Positions 8,060-17,579 are shown, counted from the stretch's first letter. The stretch: DNA of 35,613 nt from Blautia sp. (GCA_022764275.1 JALERH010000062.1:1-35613), one strand, 5' to 3'. Notes: a model not told the origin generated them from the letters alone. Numbers and translations are program-made.

Positions 8060-8061
8060 AC

Positions 8062-8114
8062 GGACGCATAAAAGGCGGGGAACTTTAAGGGTTCTCCGCC
8101 TTATTCAGTGCGTC
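8062..8114. terminator. Convergent two-part hairpin terminator after nadE
   Basis: An inner stem (8074-8083 with 8091-8100, 10 pairs including one G:U, loop of 7) and an outer stem (GGACGCA at 8062-8068 with TGCGTCC at 8108-8114) form one long interrupted hairpin. It lies three bases after the nadE stop and overlaps the last codons of the minus-strand gene, whose stop is at 8085. On the minus strand the inner stem is followed by TTTT. Confidence 0.65.
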
Positions 8115-8522
8115 CTCTATGGCACTTAACAAAACCATGGAGGTATATTTCTGTTCGCTGGGATAATCGATGTTTTCCAGCGACTGTTTTGTATAAATCT
8201 GGCTGGCAAGGGACTCAAGGGCAGGTTCCATGAGCGGAAACGAGGCCTTTGTACTTTCGCTCAGGTTTACAAGCTCAACAGACTTGATCCGGTCCGCATC
8301 CACGGTGACTTCCACGTCAAAGGTATTGTTGTTCAGCGTAATGGATGAACGGTAGACACCGGGAGTATATCGGGAGGAAACAATGCTGGATGCAGTCATG
8401 CTTTTTCCAGGCCCGAACATAAAAAAAATGAGTACGCCGAGAAGGATAGCAAGTATCAGAAAAATGACAGTGTACACCACTTCCTTCATATGTAACACAA
8501 TGATCTTCGTTTTGGAACTCAT
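8085..8522 (-). CDS. Membrane-anchored FMN_bind-like protein without the usual flavin motif
   Basis: A 145-residue protein with one membrane helix (about residues 14-36) and an extracytoplasmic domain. The domain follows the FMN_bind pattern known from RnfG/NqrC: a YTPGVYRSSITL opening, beta strands with DVEVTVDADRIKSVELV, a helical segment, and a YTSMVLLSAIEDALNKA ending. In flavin-binding members the segment before the last helix reads SGATxTS, and its threonine carries FMN. Here it reads PSEQKYTS, so covalent flavin attachment seems unlikely. AGGAGG lies 8 bases before the ATG (8531-8536 on the plus strand). It diverges from addB and converges on nadE. The domain assignment rests on pattern only; function unknown. 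Confidence 0.7.
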   Translation of the reverse strand: MSSKTKIIVLHMKEVVYTVIFLILAILLGVLIFFMFGPGKSMTASSIVSSRYTPGVYRSSITLNNNTFDVEVTVDADRIKSVELVNLSESTKASFPLMEPALESLASQIYTKQSLENIDYPSEQKYTSMVLLSAIEDALNKAENP

Positions 8523-8556
8523 GGTACGCGCCTCCTGGTTTACTTTGTATATCCTA

Positions 8557-8585
8557 TTATCAAATGGACAGATTTATGATAAAAT
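8557..8585 (+). promoter_or_regulatory. Candidate promoter of addBA
   Basis: TTATCA at 8557-8562, a 17-base spacer and TAAAAT at 8580-8585, about 60 bases before the addB start codon. The -35 box is only moderate. Confidence 0.4.
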
Positions 8586-8645
8586 GATGGAAAAGTTCCG
8601 GACGCATTTATCCGTATGGACATCTGAAGGAAAAGGAGAATACGT

Positions 8646-11600
8646 ATGTCGTTACAGTTTATCATTGGAAATTCCGGTGCGGGGAAATCACATCTTGCAT
8701 ATGAACGTATTATCAGGGAATCCATGGAACACCCGGAAATCCTGTATTATATCATTGTACCGGAGCAGTTTACCATGCAGACGCAAAAAGACGTGGTGGA
8801 GATGCATCCGGGAAAGGGAATCCTGAATATTGACATTCTAAGCTTCGAACGTCTTGCCTATCGCGTATTTGAAGAGGTGGGCGGGGATAATCGAAAGCTT
8901 CTGGAGGATACGGGAAAAAGTATGGTTTTGCAGAAGCTTGTCCAGAAGCATGTAAAAGAACTGCCCTATCTGGGAAGCCAGATGAAAAAGCCCGGATATC
9001 TGGATGAGGTGAAATCACTTCTGTCAGAGTTTATGCAGTACGACATCCGGCAGGAGGAACTGGAGGAAATGCTGGAGAAATCCCGGCAGCAGGCTTTGCT
9101 TCATATGAAGCTTCATGATGTGGGGGTTCTTTACCAGGCATTCCGCGAATATCTGGAGGGACATTACATGACCGGAGAGGAAGTAATGGATGTCCTTCTA
9201 AAAGTACTTCCTTTTTCGGAAAAGCTGAAAAACAGTGTCCTGCTTCTGGATGGATTTACCGGTTTTACACCCATTCAGGTGAATGTCATCCGGGAACTTC
9301 TGGTGGTATGTCAGAAGGTTCTGGTCACGGTGACCATGGATGCCGGAGAAAATGTATTTGCTCTGGGAAAACCCCACCAGCTTTTTTATATGAGCCATAA
9401 GATGATCCATACTCTTGCCGGACTGACAAAGGATCTGGATGAGCCGGAAATCGTGGAACCCGGTGAACATTCCAGATTTGCCCATGCCCCGGCACTGCAG
9501 TTTCTGGAACGGCATCTCTTCCGGTATCACAAAGCAGTGTATGAAAAAGAGCAGAAGGAAATACAGATTTTCTGTGCGGGAAACCCATTAAAGGAGATGG
9601 GAGAGGCTGCGATGCGTATCCGGCGGCTGGTACGTGCAGAGGGGATGCACTACGGAGAAATCGCTGTGATCACCGGTAATCTGGAAGAATATAAAAGTCT
9701 GGCCTCCCAGGTGTTTGATGAGGCGGAAATCCCTTATTTCCTGGATGAGAAGCACACGGTGCTGATGAATCCGTTTGTGGAATACCTGCGGGCAGCCCTT
9801 GAAATGGCTGCAGAAGGTTTTTCCTATGAAAGCGTGTTCCGGTATCTGCGCTGCGGCATGTCGGATGTGACAAGAGACGAGGCAGACCGGCTGGAAAACT
9901 ATGTCATTGCATTGGGAATCCGGGGATTCCGGCAGTGGTCAGAGAAGTGGGTCAGAATTTATTATGGAATGAAACCGGAAGAAATCATGAACCTGAATGA
10001 AATCCGGGAACGATTTGTTTCGGAAGTGGGAGAACTGGCACAAGGATTTTCAGGAGGAAAAGGGACAGTCCGGGAGTTCTGCCATGTCTTATATGATTTT
10101 ATTGTAAAAAGTAATATCCAGACAAAACTGAAAAAACAGGAACTGTATTTTAAATCCATCGGTGCAAAGGCGATGGAGAAAGAGTATGCCCAGATTTATG
10201 GAATCATAATGGGACTTCTGGATAAAATGGTGGAAATTCTGGGAGAAGAGACGGTGACAAGACAGGAATTCCGTCAGCTTCTGGAGACCGGACTTTCCAG
10301 GGCGAAAGTGGCGCTCATCCCGCCCAGCATGGATCAGGTTGTGGTGGGAGACATGGAACGTACCCGTTTAAAGGACATAAAGGCACTGTTTTTTGTTGGG
10401 GTAAACGAAGGGAGTATTCCAAAGAATACGGATTCCGGGGGAATCCTCACCGAGATGGACCGGGATTTCTTTGCAGATCAGGGACTGGAACTGGCACCCG
10501 GTCCGAAAGAGCTTATGAATATGCAGAGATTTTATCTGTATCTGAATCTTACAAAGCCCGGCAGGCTCTTATGCCTGTCCTACAGTTTGTCAAACAGCAA
10601 AGGAGAAGCCATCAGCCCGGCTTATCTAATTCATAATCTTACAGCAATGTTTCCCGGGATAGAAATCACAAAGGCAGAAGAACGGGAAAATATGCTGGAT
10701 GGTATGGAACTTCCCGGCACAAGCCTGGACTATTTTCTGGAAGGCCTCTCCGGAAAGGGAGACAGACAGGATGCACAGTTATTTGAAGAACTATACAGCT
10801 GGTACCTGAGAAGTCCCAAGTATCGGACTATTGTTGAAAAATTGGTGGACGCGTCCATGACCAGAAAACCTAAGGATGTGATCAGCAGAAGCGTGGCAAA
10901 GGTACTTTACGGAGAGGTTTCTCCCAACAGTGCTACAAGGCTGGAACGCTTTTCCGCCTGTGCTTTTGCACATTTCCTGCAATATGGACTGAGACTTTCA
11001 GAGCGTGCAGAATATGAATTCAGGGCTATGGATATGGGAAATGTGATGCATCAGGCCCTGGAAAAATTTGCAGTACAAGTCCGAAAAGAAGGACTGAAAT
11101 GGAAAGACCTGACGGAGGAAAACAGAAACCGAATTGTGGATGAATGTGTGGATGCGGTGACGGCGGATTATGGAAATACGATCTTAAAAAGCAATGCGCG
11201 AAATGCTTACATGATTGAGAGAACACGCCGTATTCTTCACAGAACGGTGTGGGCACTGCAGGAGCAGTTAAAGGAAGGGGAGTTTGAACCGGAAGGATTT
11301 GAAGTTTCTTTTGGAGGAGGCCGTATTGACCGTGTGGATATTCTGGAGGAGGATGGAAAAGTGTTTGTCCGTGTCATTGATTATAAAACAGGCAATACCT
11401 CTTTTGATCTGGTGTCCCTTTATCACGGCCTGCAGCTTCAGCTCATGGTTTACCTGGACAGTGCCATGCAGGTGGAACAGAAGAAATATCCGAATCAGGA
11501 GATCATACCTGCCGGAATTTTTTATTATAATGTCAAAGACCCCATGATTCAGGAAAAGATACAGGCAGATCTTGATGCGGTAAGCGAAAAGCTTTTGAAA

Positions 11601-11972
11601 GAACTGAAAATGAACGGTCTGGTGCAGGCTGACCATGACCTGGTGACAAAAATGGACAGAAGCCTTTCTTCCCTTCCTGTGGCATTTAATAAAGACGGAA
11701 GCTTTCGCAAATCTTCCTCGGTGGCTACCAGGGAGCAGTTTGACATTCTGAACCGTTATGTGAAAGGGAAAATCGCAGCTATTCAGGAGGCTATCCTAAG
11801 TGGTGAGGCAGAGGTTTCTCCCTATGAGCTGGGAAAAAGAAATGCCTGTACCTATTGTCCATACAGCACGGTATGTGGTTTTGACAATAAGCTTCCCGGC
11901 TATGAGTTTCGGAGGCTTAAGACCTTTTCGGATGAAGAGCTTTGGGAAGCTTTTGCAAAGGAGGTGAGGTAG
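8646..11972 (+). CDS. addB: AddB, subunit of the AddAB helicase-nuclease
   Basis: A 1108-residue AddB. With AddA it binds double-strand DNA ends, unwinds and degrades them until it meets a Chi sequence, then produces a 3' single strand for RecA. The N-terminus has an ATP-binding loop, GNSGAGKS, at residues 8-15. The C-terminal nuclease domain has the active-site string VRVIDYKTGN at about residue 907. Four cysteines for a 4Fe-4S cluster are present: C772 (FSACAFAHF) and C1068, C1071 and C1077 (CTYCPYSTVC), with the family's CxxCx5C spacing. AAGGAG lies 7 bases before the ATG. addA begins at the base right after the stop codon, so the two subunits are translationally coupled. Confidence 0.97.
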   Translation: MSLQFIIGNSGAGKSHLAYERIIRESMEHPEILYYIIVPEQFTMQTQKDVVEMHPGKGILNIDILSFERLAYRVFEEVGGDNRKLLEDTGKSMVLQKLVQKHVKELPYLGSQMKKPGYLDEVKSLLSEFMQYDIRQEELEEMLEKSRQQALLHMKLHDVGVLYQAFREYLEGHYMTGEEVMDVLLKVLPFSEKLKNSVLLLDGFTGFTPIQVNVIRELLVVCQKVLVTVTMDAGENVFALGKPHQLFYMSHKMIHTLAGLTKDLDEPEIVEPGEHSRFAHAPALQFLERHLFRYHKAVYEKEQKEIQIFCAGNPLKEMGEAAMRIRRLVRAEGMHYGEIAVITGNLEEYKSLASQVFDEAEIPYFLDEKHTVLMNPFVEYLRAALEMAAEGFSYESVFRYLRCGMSDVTRDEADRLENYVIALGIRGFRQWSEKWVRIYYGMKPEEIMNLNEIRERFVSEVGELAQGFSGGKGTVREFCHVLYDFIVKSNIQTKLKKQELYFKSIGAKAMEKEYAQIYGIIMGLLDKMVEILGEETVTRQEFRQLLETGLSRAKVALIPPSMDQVVVGDMERTRLKDIKALFFVGVNEGSIPKNTDSGGILTEMDRDFFADQGLELAPGPKELMNMQRFYLYLNLTKPGRLLCLSYSLSNSKGEAISPAYLIHNLTAMFPGIEITKAEERENMLDGMELPGTSLDYFLEGLSGKGDRQDAQLFEELYSWYLRSPKYRTIVEKLVDASMTRKPKDVISRSVAKVLYGEVSPNSATRLERFSACAFAHFLQYGLRLSERAEYEFRAMDMGNVMHQALEKFAVQVRKEGLKWKDLTEENRNRIVDECVDAVTADYGNTILKSNARNAYMIERTRRILHRTVWALQEQLKEGEFEPEGFEVSFGGGRIDRVDILEEDGKVFVRVIDYKTGNTSFDLVSLYHGLQLQLMVYLDSAMQVEQKKYPNQEIIPAGIFYYNVKDPMIQEKIQADLDAVSEKLLKELKMNGLVQADHDLVTKMDRSLSSLPVAFNKDGSFRKSSSVATREQFDILNRYVKGKIAAIQEAILSGEAEVSPYELGKRNACTYCPYSTVCGFDNKLPGYEFRRLKTFSDEELWEAFAKEVR

Positions 11973-14900
11973 ATGGGAATGAAATGGACGAAGGATCAGA
12001 AGAAGGTCATTTCCCTGCGGAATCGGAATATTCTGGTAAGTGCGGCCGCCGGTTCCGGTAAAACGGCAGTTCTGGTACAGCGAATCCTGAGCAAGGTCAT
12101 GGATCCGAAAAAACCGGTGGATATTGACCGGCTTCTCATCATGACCTTTACCAGGGCGGCAGCAGGGGAGATGCGGGAGCGTATTTCAAAAGCTCTGGAT
12201 GACGCATTGTATCACAATCCTGACAATGAACATCTGCAAAGGCAGACCACGCTTATCCATACTGCACAGATTACCACAATCGATGGTTTCTGTTCTTATG
12301 TAATCCGAAACTATTTTCACCTGATCGGGCTGGATCCGGGATACCGGACAGGAGATGAAGGAGAATTAAAGCTGCTGCGGGAAGATGTGCTGAAAAGGCT
12401 TCTTGAGGATTATTACGCAGAGCATCAGCAGCGCTATGAACACTTTGTCGAGTGCTATGCCCCGGGAAAATCCGATGAGGGAATCCGGGACCTGATCCTG
12501 CGGCTTTACGATGTGGCTATGAGTAATCCTTATCCGGAGGAATGGCTGGACAATTGCCTGGATGCTTATCAGACAGATGATCGGGAAGAACTGGATAACA
12601 ATAAATGGATGGACCTGCTGTGGAACGGCGTTCTGGAGGAAGTGACAGAGGCCGGGAGTCTGGCGCATAAGGCCAGAAATCTCTGCACGGAGGAAGGCGG
12701 TCCTTACCTGTATGAAGAAGCGCTGACCAGTGATATCCTATTTATTGAAGAAATAATAAAACGAGTTTCGGAGAAAGAGTATGACAAGGTGGCGGAACTT
12801 TTTGCGCATCCGTCTTTTGCAAGACTATCCACCAAAAAACCGAAGGAATATGTGGATGATCAGATGAAGGAACAGGTGAAAAGCCTGCGGGAAGAGGAAA
12901 AAGATATTCTGAAAGAGACAGGAAACCGCTATTTCCAGAGCAGTGAAGAAGAGCTTCTGGAATCTATGAAAATCTGCAGAGAGCCCCTGGAAGTTCTGGT
13001 GGAGCTGACAAAGGAGTTTATTGCACGGTTCGGAGAGAAAAAGCGGGAGAAAAATCTGCTGGATTTCACGGATATGGAGCATTTTGCTCTGAATATCCTC
13101 ATGACGAAGGACGAGGATGGCTGGCATAGGAGTCAGGCTGCGAAGGAATTGTCACAGAAATATGATGAGGTTCTGGTGGATGAATATCAGGACAGCAACA
13201 TGGTGCAGGAAATGATCACAGTCTGCGTATCCGGATGGGCAGACAACCGGAAAAATATCTTTATGGTAGGGGATGTAAAGCAGAGTATTTACGGCTTTCG
13301 TCTGGCGAGACCGGAACTTTTCATGGAAAAATATAAACATTATAGTCTGGAGGACAGCACTGAGCAGCGTATTGACCTGGATAAAAACTTTCGAAGCAGG
13401 CCTGAGGTTCTGGAGAGTGTGAATTATATTTTCGGTCAGATCATGGGAGAGGATTTGGGTGGAATTACCTATGATGAGGCAGCAGCTTTATATCCGGGCG
13501 CTGTTTTTCCCGAGGGAGCGGATGAGGATTTTGTGAAAACAGAGATCCTCCTTGTGGAAAAAGACGGGGAGGAACTGGAAGAGGAGCAGACCGGACAGGA
13601 TGCCAGGGAACTGGAAGCACTTGCAATCGCACACCGGATTCGGGAAATCGCAGGAAAAGAATGCGTGGTGGATAAGGAAACCGGAAAATATCGTCCGGCT
13701 GAGTATGGGGACATGGTGATTCTGCTTCGAACCGCATCGGGATGGTCGGAGACCTTCGGGGAGGTATTGTCCAGTCAGGGGATTCCTTCTTATACAATAT
13801 CAAGAACAGGGTATTTTTCTGCACTGGAGGTTGTCACGGTATTGAATTATCTGAAAATCTGTGACAATCCTCTGCAGGATATTCCCATGGCAGGAGTACT
13901 CCGCTCACCTGTCGTGGGTTGTACCACGCAGGAACTGGCCATACTTCGAAGCGAGTACCCGGAAGGAAAGCTGTATGAAAGCATATGTGCCTGTATAGAA
14001 GAAGGGCAGCTTTGTCTTTTTCAGAACCAGGAAAAAGAACAGCTGAAGGAGAAGCTTCGGAGATTTGTGGAACAGCTTACAGAATTTCGCAGTATGGCTG
14101 TTTATACGCCGGTTCATCAGATGATTCTTCAGATACTGGAAAAAACGGGGTATGGAAATTATGCCAGAGCACTTCCGGACGGGGCGCAGAGAAGTGCCAA
14201 TCTGACCATGCTGGTGGAAAAGGCCAGGGATTATGAGAAGACAAGCTATCGTGGACTGTTTAATTTCGTGCGATATATTGAACATCTTCAGAAATATGAG
14301 GTGGATTACGGTGAAGTGAATCTGGCGGGAGACGGGAGGAGCGCCGTACAGATTATGACCATCCACAAAAGCAAAGGGCTGGAGTTTCCCATTGTATTTG
14401 TGGCTGGAATGGGAAAACAGTTTAACTTTCAGGATCTGAATGCGAGACTTCTGATCCATCCGGAACTTGGGGTGGGTGCAGATGCGATCCTGCCGGAAAA
14501 AAGAGTGATCGCCCCTACATTGAACAAGCAGCTGATCCGCCGGGAGCTTTTGAAGGAAAGCCTGGGCGAAGAACTTCGTGTGCTGTATGTGGCAATGACC
14601 AGGGCAAAAGAGAAGCTGATTCTTTCCGGAACCATTGGAAAACTGGAAGAAAAAATAGTAAAGCTGTCCCGCTTTCAGGACAATAATGTGAGGCTTTTGC
14701 CAATAGGAACACGATTGAAAGGAAAGAAATACTGGGATTATATTTTACCGGCACTTTCCCGCCATCGGTGTATGGATGAGCTTTATCAGGAATATGGAAT
14801 CGCACCTGAGAGGAAGAATCTGCTGTATGATGATATGGCGGAATTTCTGGTGAGAAAGGTAACGGCAGCAGAACTTGCAAAAGAAGAGGTTCTGTATCAG

Positions 14901-15683
14901 GCAGGAGAGCAGATACAGGAGGAAGTCCTGAAAAACTGGGACTGTGACCGGGTATTTAACGAAACCATCCGGAAAGAACTGGAAGAAAGATTCGGCTTTT
15001 CCTACCCTTATGAATATCTCAGGGAAATTCCGGTAAAGGTCAGTGTCTCTGAACTGAAAAAAAGAAGTTATCACGATGACTATGACAAAGAGGAGAACCT
15101 GCTTTTTGAACCGGATATCATTCCGCTGATTCCGGCGTTCATGGCAGAAAAAGAGGAAGAATATACCGGAGCGGCAAGAGGTACAGCGTATCATCGCGTG
15201 ATGGAATGCCTGGACTATGAGAAAACAGATACGGATGAGCAGCTGCAGGAGCAGCTGGAAAAACTTCTGGAGCAGAAAAAGCTTATGGAAGCGGAAGAAC
15301 AGTGTATCCGGATTCCGGATGTGAGGGCTTTTCTGGAGTCATCTATTGGAATGCGGATGAAAAAAGCAGCTCTGGCCCATAAGCTGTACAGAGAGCAGCC
15401 TTTTGTGATTTCCAGAAAAGCATCGGAAATTGATGAAAGGTGGCCGGGAGAAGAGACCGTACTGGTACAGGGAATCATAGACGCGTTTTTCTATGAGGAA
15501 AATGAACTGGTACTGGTGGATTATAAGACGGATGCGGTAAGAAAAGGAGAAGAGATGCGCCTTGTGGAGCTTTATCATACCCAGCTGGAAGATTATGCGC
15601 AGGCGCTTGAGCGGATGACAGGAAAAAGGGTAAAGGAAAAATACATCTATTCCTTTACCCTGAACAAAGCAATCCTGCTATAG
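11973..15683 (+). CDS. addA: AddA, helicase-nuclease subunit of AddAB
   Basis: A 1236-residue AddA, the motor subunit: a 3'-to-5' superfamily 1 helicase with a C-terminal RecB-type nuclease that cuts the 3'-ended strand. Walker A (AAAGSGKT) is at about 24-31, and motif Ia (TFTRAAAGEMRERI), motif II (VDEYQDSN), motif III (VGDVKQSIYGFR), motif V (MTIHKSKGLEFPIVF) and motif VI (LYVAMTRAKEKL) follow in order. The nuclease motif is intact: D1170 (GIIDAFF), D1183 and K1185 (VDYKTD). The ribosome binding site (GGAGGTGAG) lies inside the end of addB. The stop codon is only two bases from the end of the convergent methyltransferase gene. Confidence 0.97.
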   Translation: MGMKWTKDQKKVISLRNRNILVSAAAGSGKTAVLVQRILSKVMDPKKPVDIDRLLIMTFTRAAAGEMRERISKALDDALYHNPDNEHLQRQTTLIHTAQITTIDGFCSYVIRNYFHLIGLDPGYRTGDEGELKLLREDVLKRLLEDYYAEHQQRYEHFVECYAPGKSDEGIRDLILRLYDVAMSNPYPEEWLDNCLDAYQTDDREELDNNKWMDLLWNGVLEEVTEAGSLAHKARNLCTEEGGPYLYEEALTSDILFIEEIIKRVSEKEYDKVAELFAHPSFARLSTKKPKEYVDDQMKEQVKSLREEEKDILKETGNRYFQSSEEELLESMKICREPLEVLVELTKEFIARFGEKKREKNLLDFTDMEHFALNILMTKDEDGWHRSQAAKELSQKYDEVLVDEYQDSNMVQEMITVCVSGWADNRKNIFMVGDVKQSIYGFRLARPELFMEKYKHYSLEDSTEQRIDLDKNFRSRPEVLESVNYIFGQIMGEDLGGITYDEAAALYPGAVFPEGADEDFVKTEILLVEKDGEELEEEQTGQDARELEALAIAHRIREIAGKECVVDKETGKYRPAEYGDMVILLRTASGWSETFGEVLSSQGIPSYTISRTGYFSALEVVTVLNYLKICDNPLQDIPMAGVLRSPVVGCTTQELAILRSEYPEGKLYESICACIEEGQLCLFQNQEKEQLKEKLRRFVEQLTEFRSMAVYTPVHQMILQILEKTGYGNYARALPDGAQRSANLTMLVEKARDYEKTSYRGLFNFVRYIEHLQKYEVDYGEVNLAGDGRSAVQIMTIHKSKGLEFPIVFVAGMGKQFNFQDLNARLLIHPELGVGADAILPEKRVIAPTLNKQLIRRELLKESLGEELRVLYVAMTRAKEKLILSGTIGKLEEKIVKLSRFQDNNVRLLPIGTRLKGKKYWDYILPALSRHRCMDELYQEYGIAPERKNLLYDDMAEFLVRKVTAAELAKEEVLYQAGEQIQEEVLKNWDCDRVFNETIRKELEERFGFSYPYEYLREIPVKVSVSELKKRSYHDDYDKEENLLFEPDIIPLIPAFMAEKEEEYTGAARGTAYHRVMECLDYEKTDTDEQLQEQLEKLLEQKKLMEAEEQCIRIPDVRAFLESSIGMRMKKAALAHKLYREQPFVISRKASEIDERWPGEETVLVQGIIDAFFYEENELVLVDYKTDAVRKGEEMRLVELYHTQLEDYAQALERMTGKRVKEKYIYSFTLNKAILL

Positions 15684-15685
15684 AA

Positions 15686-17092
15686 TCAGACCCGCCATCC
15701 GGCAGGGTATTTGTTTTTCAGTGTCTGGTTCACCAGCTTGCCAAAGCCCAGAGGGTAACCTTCCACACTGAGCAGGTGCCAGCCCTTTTGATGAGCTGCT
15801 TCGCCGTCCTCGATGGTCAGTGTTTCTCCCTTAAGGTATCGTGTCAGACGTTCATCTGTTACGGAAAGGGAAATCACAGCCCCTGCCTCGCCCTTTCGGA
15901 AGGCAAGGGCGAGAGGCTGGGACGGCTCAAAACGGTTTTTCTTTAAATCACCGAGGTAGAGTCCGTTTCGGAGAAACGTAATGCCCCGGAAATCACAGGA
16001 GACAGGAGGAAGATAATAAACCTTATCAGAACGGATTTCCACACGGTTCCAATCAAAGGGCTGTCCTCCCAGGGTTTTCATTTCAATTTCTTCGAAAAAA
16101 GCTTCCATCCATTTCCGGGCGTTTTTGTCCGGTTTTGTCTGTACCTTTGTCTCATGGCGGATGGCTTCTCCGGGCTTGGTGAGAAGAGCGAGAAAATGTC
16201 CCTCCCCGTCCATTTTGTGGGGGAAGATGCGGACGCATTTTTTCAGGCGTTCGTCACCGTTTCCCCAGGCGGGAACGCCGGCGGAAAAGCCATCATAAGG
16301 CAGCATATCCAGCAGTTCCATTTCGGGGCGTTTTTCCAACAGCCAGGAGATGGTTCCTTCGTCTTCCTCGGGTGCAAAGGTACAGGTGGAGTAAAGCAAT
16401 AGACCGCCGGGACGAAGCATATCTGCAGCATTTAAAATGAGACGGCGCTGTATCTGGGAAAGCTCATGAGATTTCTCCGGTGTCCAGTCTCTGGCAAGAG
16501 ACTCTTCTTTCCGGAACATGCCTTCCCCGGAGCAGGGAGCGTCCAGGATGATTTTATGAAAAAAGTCAGGAAAGCTTTTTACAAGCTTTTCGGGGTCTTC
16601 ATTTGCCACAAACAGATTGGGAATGCCGAAAAGCTCCAGGTTACGCAGCAGTGCCCGGGCGCGGGAAGTGCTGATGTCGTTGGCGACAAGAAGGCCAGAG
16701 CCCTGCAGTGCGGCTCCTGCTGCAGTGGCTTTTCCTCCGGGGGCGGCACACATATCCAGTACATATTCACCGGGAGCGATGGGAATTCTGGAAGCGGGAG
16801 TCATGGCACTTGGCTCCTGCAGATAGTAAAGCCCTGCCTGGTAAAGCGCACATCTTGCCGGACGGCTCTCCTCGTCATAAAAATAACCATTTTCCACCCA
16901 GGGAATCCTGCGGACAGGAAAAGGTACAATTCTCTCAAATTCCTCACAGGAAATTTTTGACGTATTGAGACGAAGCCCGAAGGTTCTGGGCTTCTCGTAG
17001 CTATTCAGAAACTCTTCATATTCTGTGCCCAGCATTTCCTTCATTCTTTCCAGAAAGGCTGCAGGCAGAATCTTTTTTCTATCATTATCCAT
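15686..17092 (-). CDS. rsmF: RsmF-like rRNA (cytosine-5) methyltransferase
   Basis: A 468-residue m5C RNA methyltransferase of the NOL1/NOP2/Sun family. The SAM-binding motif CAAPGGK is at 115-121. The two cysteines of this family are present: C187 in DAPCSGEGMF and C237 in STCT (the nucleophile). After the catalytic domain there is an extension of about 190 residues with a PUA-like end (RYLKGETL, GWHLLSVEGYPLGFGKLVNQTLKNKYP), as in RsmF/YebU, which modifies 16S rRNA; RsmB lacks this extension. The exact rRNA site is inferred. I start at the ATG at 17092, because AGGAGG lies 6 bases before it; the frame is open to an ATG at 17128, which has no ribosome binding site. It is divergent from padR and convergent with addA. 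Confidence 0.88.
   Translation of the reverse strand: MDNDRKKILPAAFLERMKEMLGTEYEEFLNSYEKPRTFGLRLNTSKISCEEFERIVPFPVRRIPWVENGYFYDEESRPARCALYQAGLYYLQEPSAMTPASRIPIAPGEYVLDMCAAPGGKATAAGAALQGSGLLVANDISTSRARALLRNLELFGIPNLFVANEDPEKLVKSFPDFFHKIILDAPCSGEGMFRKEESLARDWTPEKSHELSQIQRRLILNAADMLRPGGLLLYSTCTFAPEEDEGTISWLLEKRPEMELLDMLPYDGFSAGVPAWGNGDERLKKCVRIFPHKMDGEGHFLALLTKPGEAIRHETKVQTKPDKNARKWMEAFFEEIEMKTLGGQPFDWNRVEIRSDKVYYLPPVSCDFRGITFLRNGLYLGDLKKNRFEPSQPLALAFRKGEAGAVISLSVTDERLTRYLKGETLTIEDGEAAHQKGWHLLSVEGYPLGFGKLVNQTLKNKYPAGWRV
15690..15717 (+). terminator. Possible terminator of addA inside the end of the convergent gene
   Basis: A 7-base-pair stem with one bulged A (15690-15696 with 15701-15708) and a four-base loop is followed by tatttgttttt. 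As the plus- and minus-strand genes almost touch, the plus-strand terminator has to lie within the opposing coding region. Confidence 0.4.
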
Positions 17093-17128
17093 CAGAATCC
17101 TCCTAAGAAGCAAGACGTTATTTATCAA

Positions 17129-17140
17129 CCATTATAATGG
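17129..17140. promoter_or_regulatory. Palindrome CCATTATAATGG containing a minus-strand -10 box
   Basis: A perfect 12-base palindrome lies between the methyltransferase gene and padR. On the minus strand its TATAAT sits 17 bases from TTTAGA, which gives a candidate promoter for the methyltransferase gene with a symmetric site covering the -10 box. Confidence 0.35.
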
Positions 17141-17164
17141 AAATTATTATTTTTCTAAATACTA

Positions 17165-17194
17165 TTGACAAAACTATATTATATGATATATAGT
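17165..17194 (+). promoter_or_regulatory. padR promoter with an overlapping palindrome
   Basis: TTGACA at 17165-17170, an 18-base spacer and TATAGT at 17189-17194. Inverted 7-base arms (ACTATAT at 17173-17179, ATATAGT at 17188-17194) fill the spacer and the -10 box, the position expected for autorepression by PadR. On the minus strand TTGTCA (17167-17172) with AATAAT 17 bases on gives a second promoter facing the methyltransferase gene, so the two promoters overlap. Confidence 0.55.
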
Positions 17195-17206
17195 ATTGCC
17201 AATAAA

Positions 17207-17234
17207 ATAATATTGATAAATCATATAATATTAT
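17207..17234. promoter_or_regulatory. Second inverted repeat in the padR leader
   Basis: Perfect 8-base arms (ATAATATT at 17207-17214, AATATTAT at 17227-17234) are separated by 12 bases. The repeat lies between the promoter and the ribosome binding site and could be a second PadR site. Confidence 0.4.
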
Positions 17235-17259
17235 AGAAAACAAGATAGGAAGTGAGTGC

Positions 17260-17577
17260 ATGGTATTTAACACAGGAGCTGCCCTTCTGGATGCAATCGT
17301 TCTGGCCGTTGTCTCAAAGGAGGAGGAAGGCACCTATGGATATAAGATCACACAGGATGTCCGGGGAGTACTGGATGTATCCGAATCAACCCTTTATCCG
17401 GTCCTGCGGCGCCTGCAGAAGGATGACTGTCTGGAAGTATACGATCAGGCATTTGCCGGGCGGAACAGGAGATACTATAAGCTGACGGAGAAAGGTGCTG
17501 CTCAGTTGAATCTGTATAAGACAGAATGGAAAAACTATTCGACAAAGATCACGAAGTTGTTTGAGGGAGGAATATGA
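17260..17577 (+). CDS. PadR-family transcriptional regulator
   Basis: A 105-residue winged-helix regulator of the PadR family (short, PadR-s2-like). The N-terminal HTH is clear: LDAIVLAVVSKEEEGTYGYKI, then VSESTLYPVLRRLQKDDCLEVY (recognition helix and wing), then GRNRRYYKLTEKG, the family wing signature. A short C-terminal helix should mediate dimer formation. Such regulators usually repress their own operon and are released by ligands or membrane stress. An AGGAAG-type ribosome binding site precedes the ATG. The stop overlaps an ATG of the next gene (ATGA), so the gene heads a coupled operon with DUF1700, DUF4097 and PspC proteins. The palindromes at 17173-17194 and 17207-17234 are likely operators. 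Confidence 0.92.
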   Translation: MVFNTGAALLDAIVLAVVSKEEEGTYGYKITQDVRGVLDVSESTLYPVLRRLQKDDCLEVYDQAFAGRNRRYYKLTEKGAAQLNLYKTEWKNYSTKITKLFEGGI

Positions 17578-17579
17578 TT

